Shown piece after piece: positions 63,377 to 64,000 of a DNA stretch of 64,000 nucleotides. Under the pieces are notes generated by a model. The model was not told the DNA's origin. It did not search any database and saw nothing but the letters and a program-made list of their open reading frames with translations. How positions within the stretch are numbered: position 1 is the stretch's first letter; each line of letters begins with the position of its first letter. The position numbers and the translations under genes were made by a program. This DNA comes from Streptomyces sp. 6-11-2 (GTDB lineage: Bacteria; Actinomycetota; Actinomycetes; Streptomycetales; Streptomycetaceae): the NCBI RefSeq assembly GCF_006540305.1, contig NZ_BJOR01000001.1:186001-250000 (forward strand). Reading direction: 5' to 3'.

Positions 63377-64000
63377 ATGGCGCGTGGACGGTTGCAGATC
63401 TACCTGGGGGCAGCCCCCGGCGTGGGCAAGACGTACGCCATGCTCGAAGAGGGTCAGCGCCTGCGCGCTTCCGGCACCGATGTCGTCGCGGGTTTCGTCG
63501 AGCCACACGGGCGGCGACCGACCGCCGCCATGGCCGAAGGCCTGGAGACGGTGCCGCGGCGTACGGTGACCCACCGGGGAGCGGAGTTCACCGAGATGGA
63601 CCTCGACGCGGTGCTGGCCCGCCGTTCCCAGGTCGCGCTGGTGGACGAGCTCGCCCACACCAATGCCCCCGGCACCGGCACCCGCAACGCCAAGCGGTGG
63701 CAGGACGTGGAGGAACTGCTGGACGCCGGGATCGACGTCGTCACCACGCTCAACGTCCAGCACCTGGAGTCCCTGAACGACGTCGTCCGGCAGATCACGG
63801 GAGTGCGCCAGCGCGAGACGCTGCCGGACGAGGTGGCCCGCCGAGCCGATCAGATCGAGCTGGTCGACCTTCCGCCCGAAGTGCTGCGCCGACGCCTGGC
63901 GCACGGCGACATCTATCCGCCGGACCGGATCGAGACGGCCCTCACCCACTACTTCCGGGTGGGTAATCTCATCGCGCTGCGCGAGTTGGCGCTGTTGTGG
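63377..64000 (+). CDS. kdpD: KdpD sensor kinase, N-terminal part (runs off the window)
   Basis: The 208 visible residues are the cytoplasmic KdpD domain: Walker A in LQIYLGAAPGVGKTYAMLEEGQRL, VAGFVEPHGR, VALVDELAHTNAPG, RWQDVEELLDAGIDVVTTLNVQHLESLNDVV and the end RVGNLIALRELALLW. It senses potassium limitation and turgor, and normally controls kdpFABC through KdpE. ATG 63377 gives the family N-terminus; an in-frame ATG at 63326 that overlaps the previous stop is an alternative. Whether the membrane and kinase domains follow cannot be seen. Confidence 0.92.
   Translation, partial: MARGRLQIYLGAAPGVGKTYAMLEEGQRLRASGTDVVAGFVEPHGRRPTAAMAEGLETVPRRTVTHRGAEFTEMDLDAVLARRSQVALVDELAHTNAPGTGTRNAKRWQDVEELLDAGIDVVTTLNVQHLESLNDVVRQITGVRQRETLPDEVARRADQIELVDLPPEVLRRRLAHGDIYPPDRIETALTHYFRVGNLIALRELALLW

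Overview
The window is high-GC DNA with strong third-codon GC bias, frequent GTG and TTG starts, ATGA/GTGA start-stop overlaps and families typical of Streptomyces (DUF6153, roadblock operon, twin CBS/BON proteins, VanJ-like phosphatase, OsdR/DevR-type palindromes). It is most likely a chromosomal segment of a Streptomyces or close relative. No insertion sequence, integrase, CRISPR array, rRNA or convincing tRNA was seen.

Layout. Positions 1-1899 hold the end of a family III CoA-transferase and a glutaryl-CoA dehydrogenase. Positions 2101-6542 are a urease operon, ureABCFGD, without ureE. Positions 6745-9420 carry a MalY-type aminotransferase and a sarcosine-oxidase-like flavoenzyme. Positions 9479-13569 (minus strand) are a copper block: HMA metallochaperone, CopA ATPase, two small proteins and a DUF305 lipoprotein, preceded by CsoR-type palindromes. 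Positions 13871-18270 contain an orphan CoxM-like FAD subunit, an esterase, and a divergent TetR/FAD-monooxygenase pair with two perfect operators. A cobalamin riboswitch (about 18365-18545) precedes a complete five-gene nickel/peptide-type ABC importer (18645-23774).

Positions 23860-28124 carry two MarR-like genes, a roadblock/LC7 cluster and a TOPRIM protein. Positions 28834-37964 carry a secreted glycine-rich protein, an ML-domain-like protein, a PepSY/two-component set, a TetR/MFS pair, and a Flp-pilin-like protein with a triplicated unknown domain. Positions 38210-41168 hold a second two-component system divergent from a VanJ-like phosphatase. Positions 42552-44646 hold a stand-alone cytochrome oxidase subunit I and a small membrane protein. 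Three gene remnants (NB-ARC, cupin, 3-hydroxyisobutyrate-dehydrogenase-like) lie between these blocks.

From about 45.3 kb to the end the content changes to a dormancy or low-oxygen island: SHOCT protein, cNMP-binding protein, two CBS/BON proteins, Hsp20, nicotinate phosphoribosyltransferase, DUF1918, two universal stress proteins, an Acg-type nitroreductase, a CBS protein, an HTH/PNPOx protein and the start of kdpD. Inside it sits a nine-gene V/A-type ATPase operon (48357-56090) whose genes nearly all overlap. Palindromes of the form GGGnCnnnnGnCCC or near variants stand before several of these units, which suggests one DevR/OsdR-type regulon. The working picture, an inference, is that these genes maintain ion gradients, NAD and protein integrity in oxygen-limited or resting cells.
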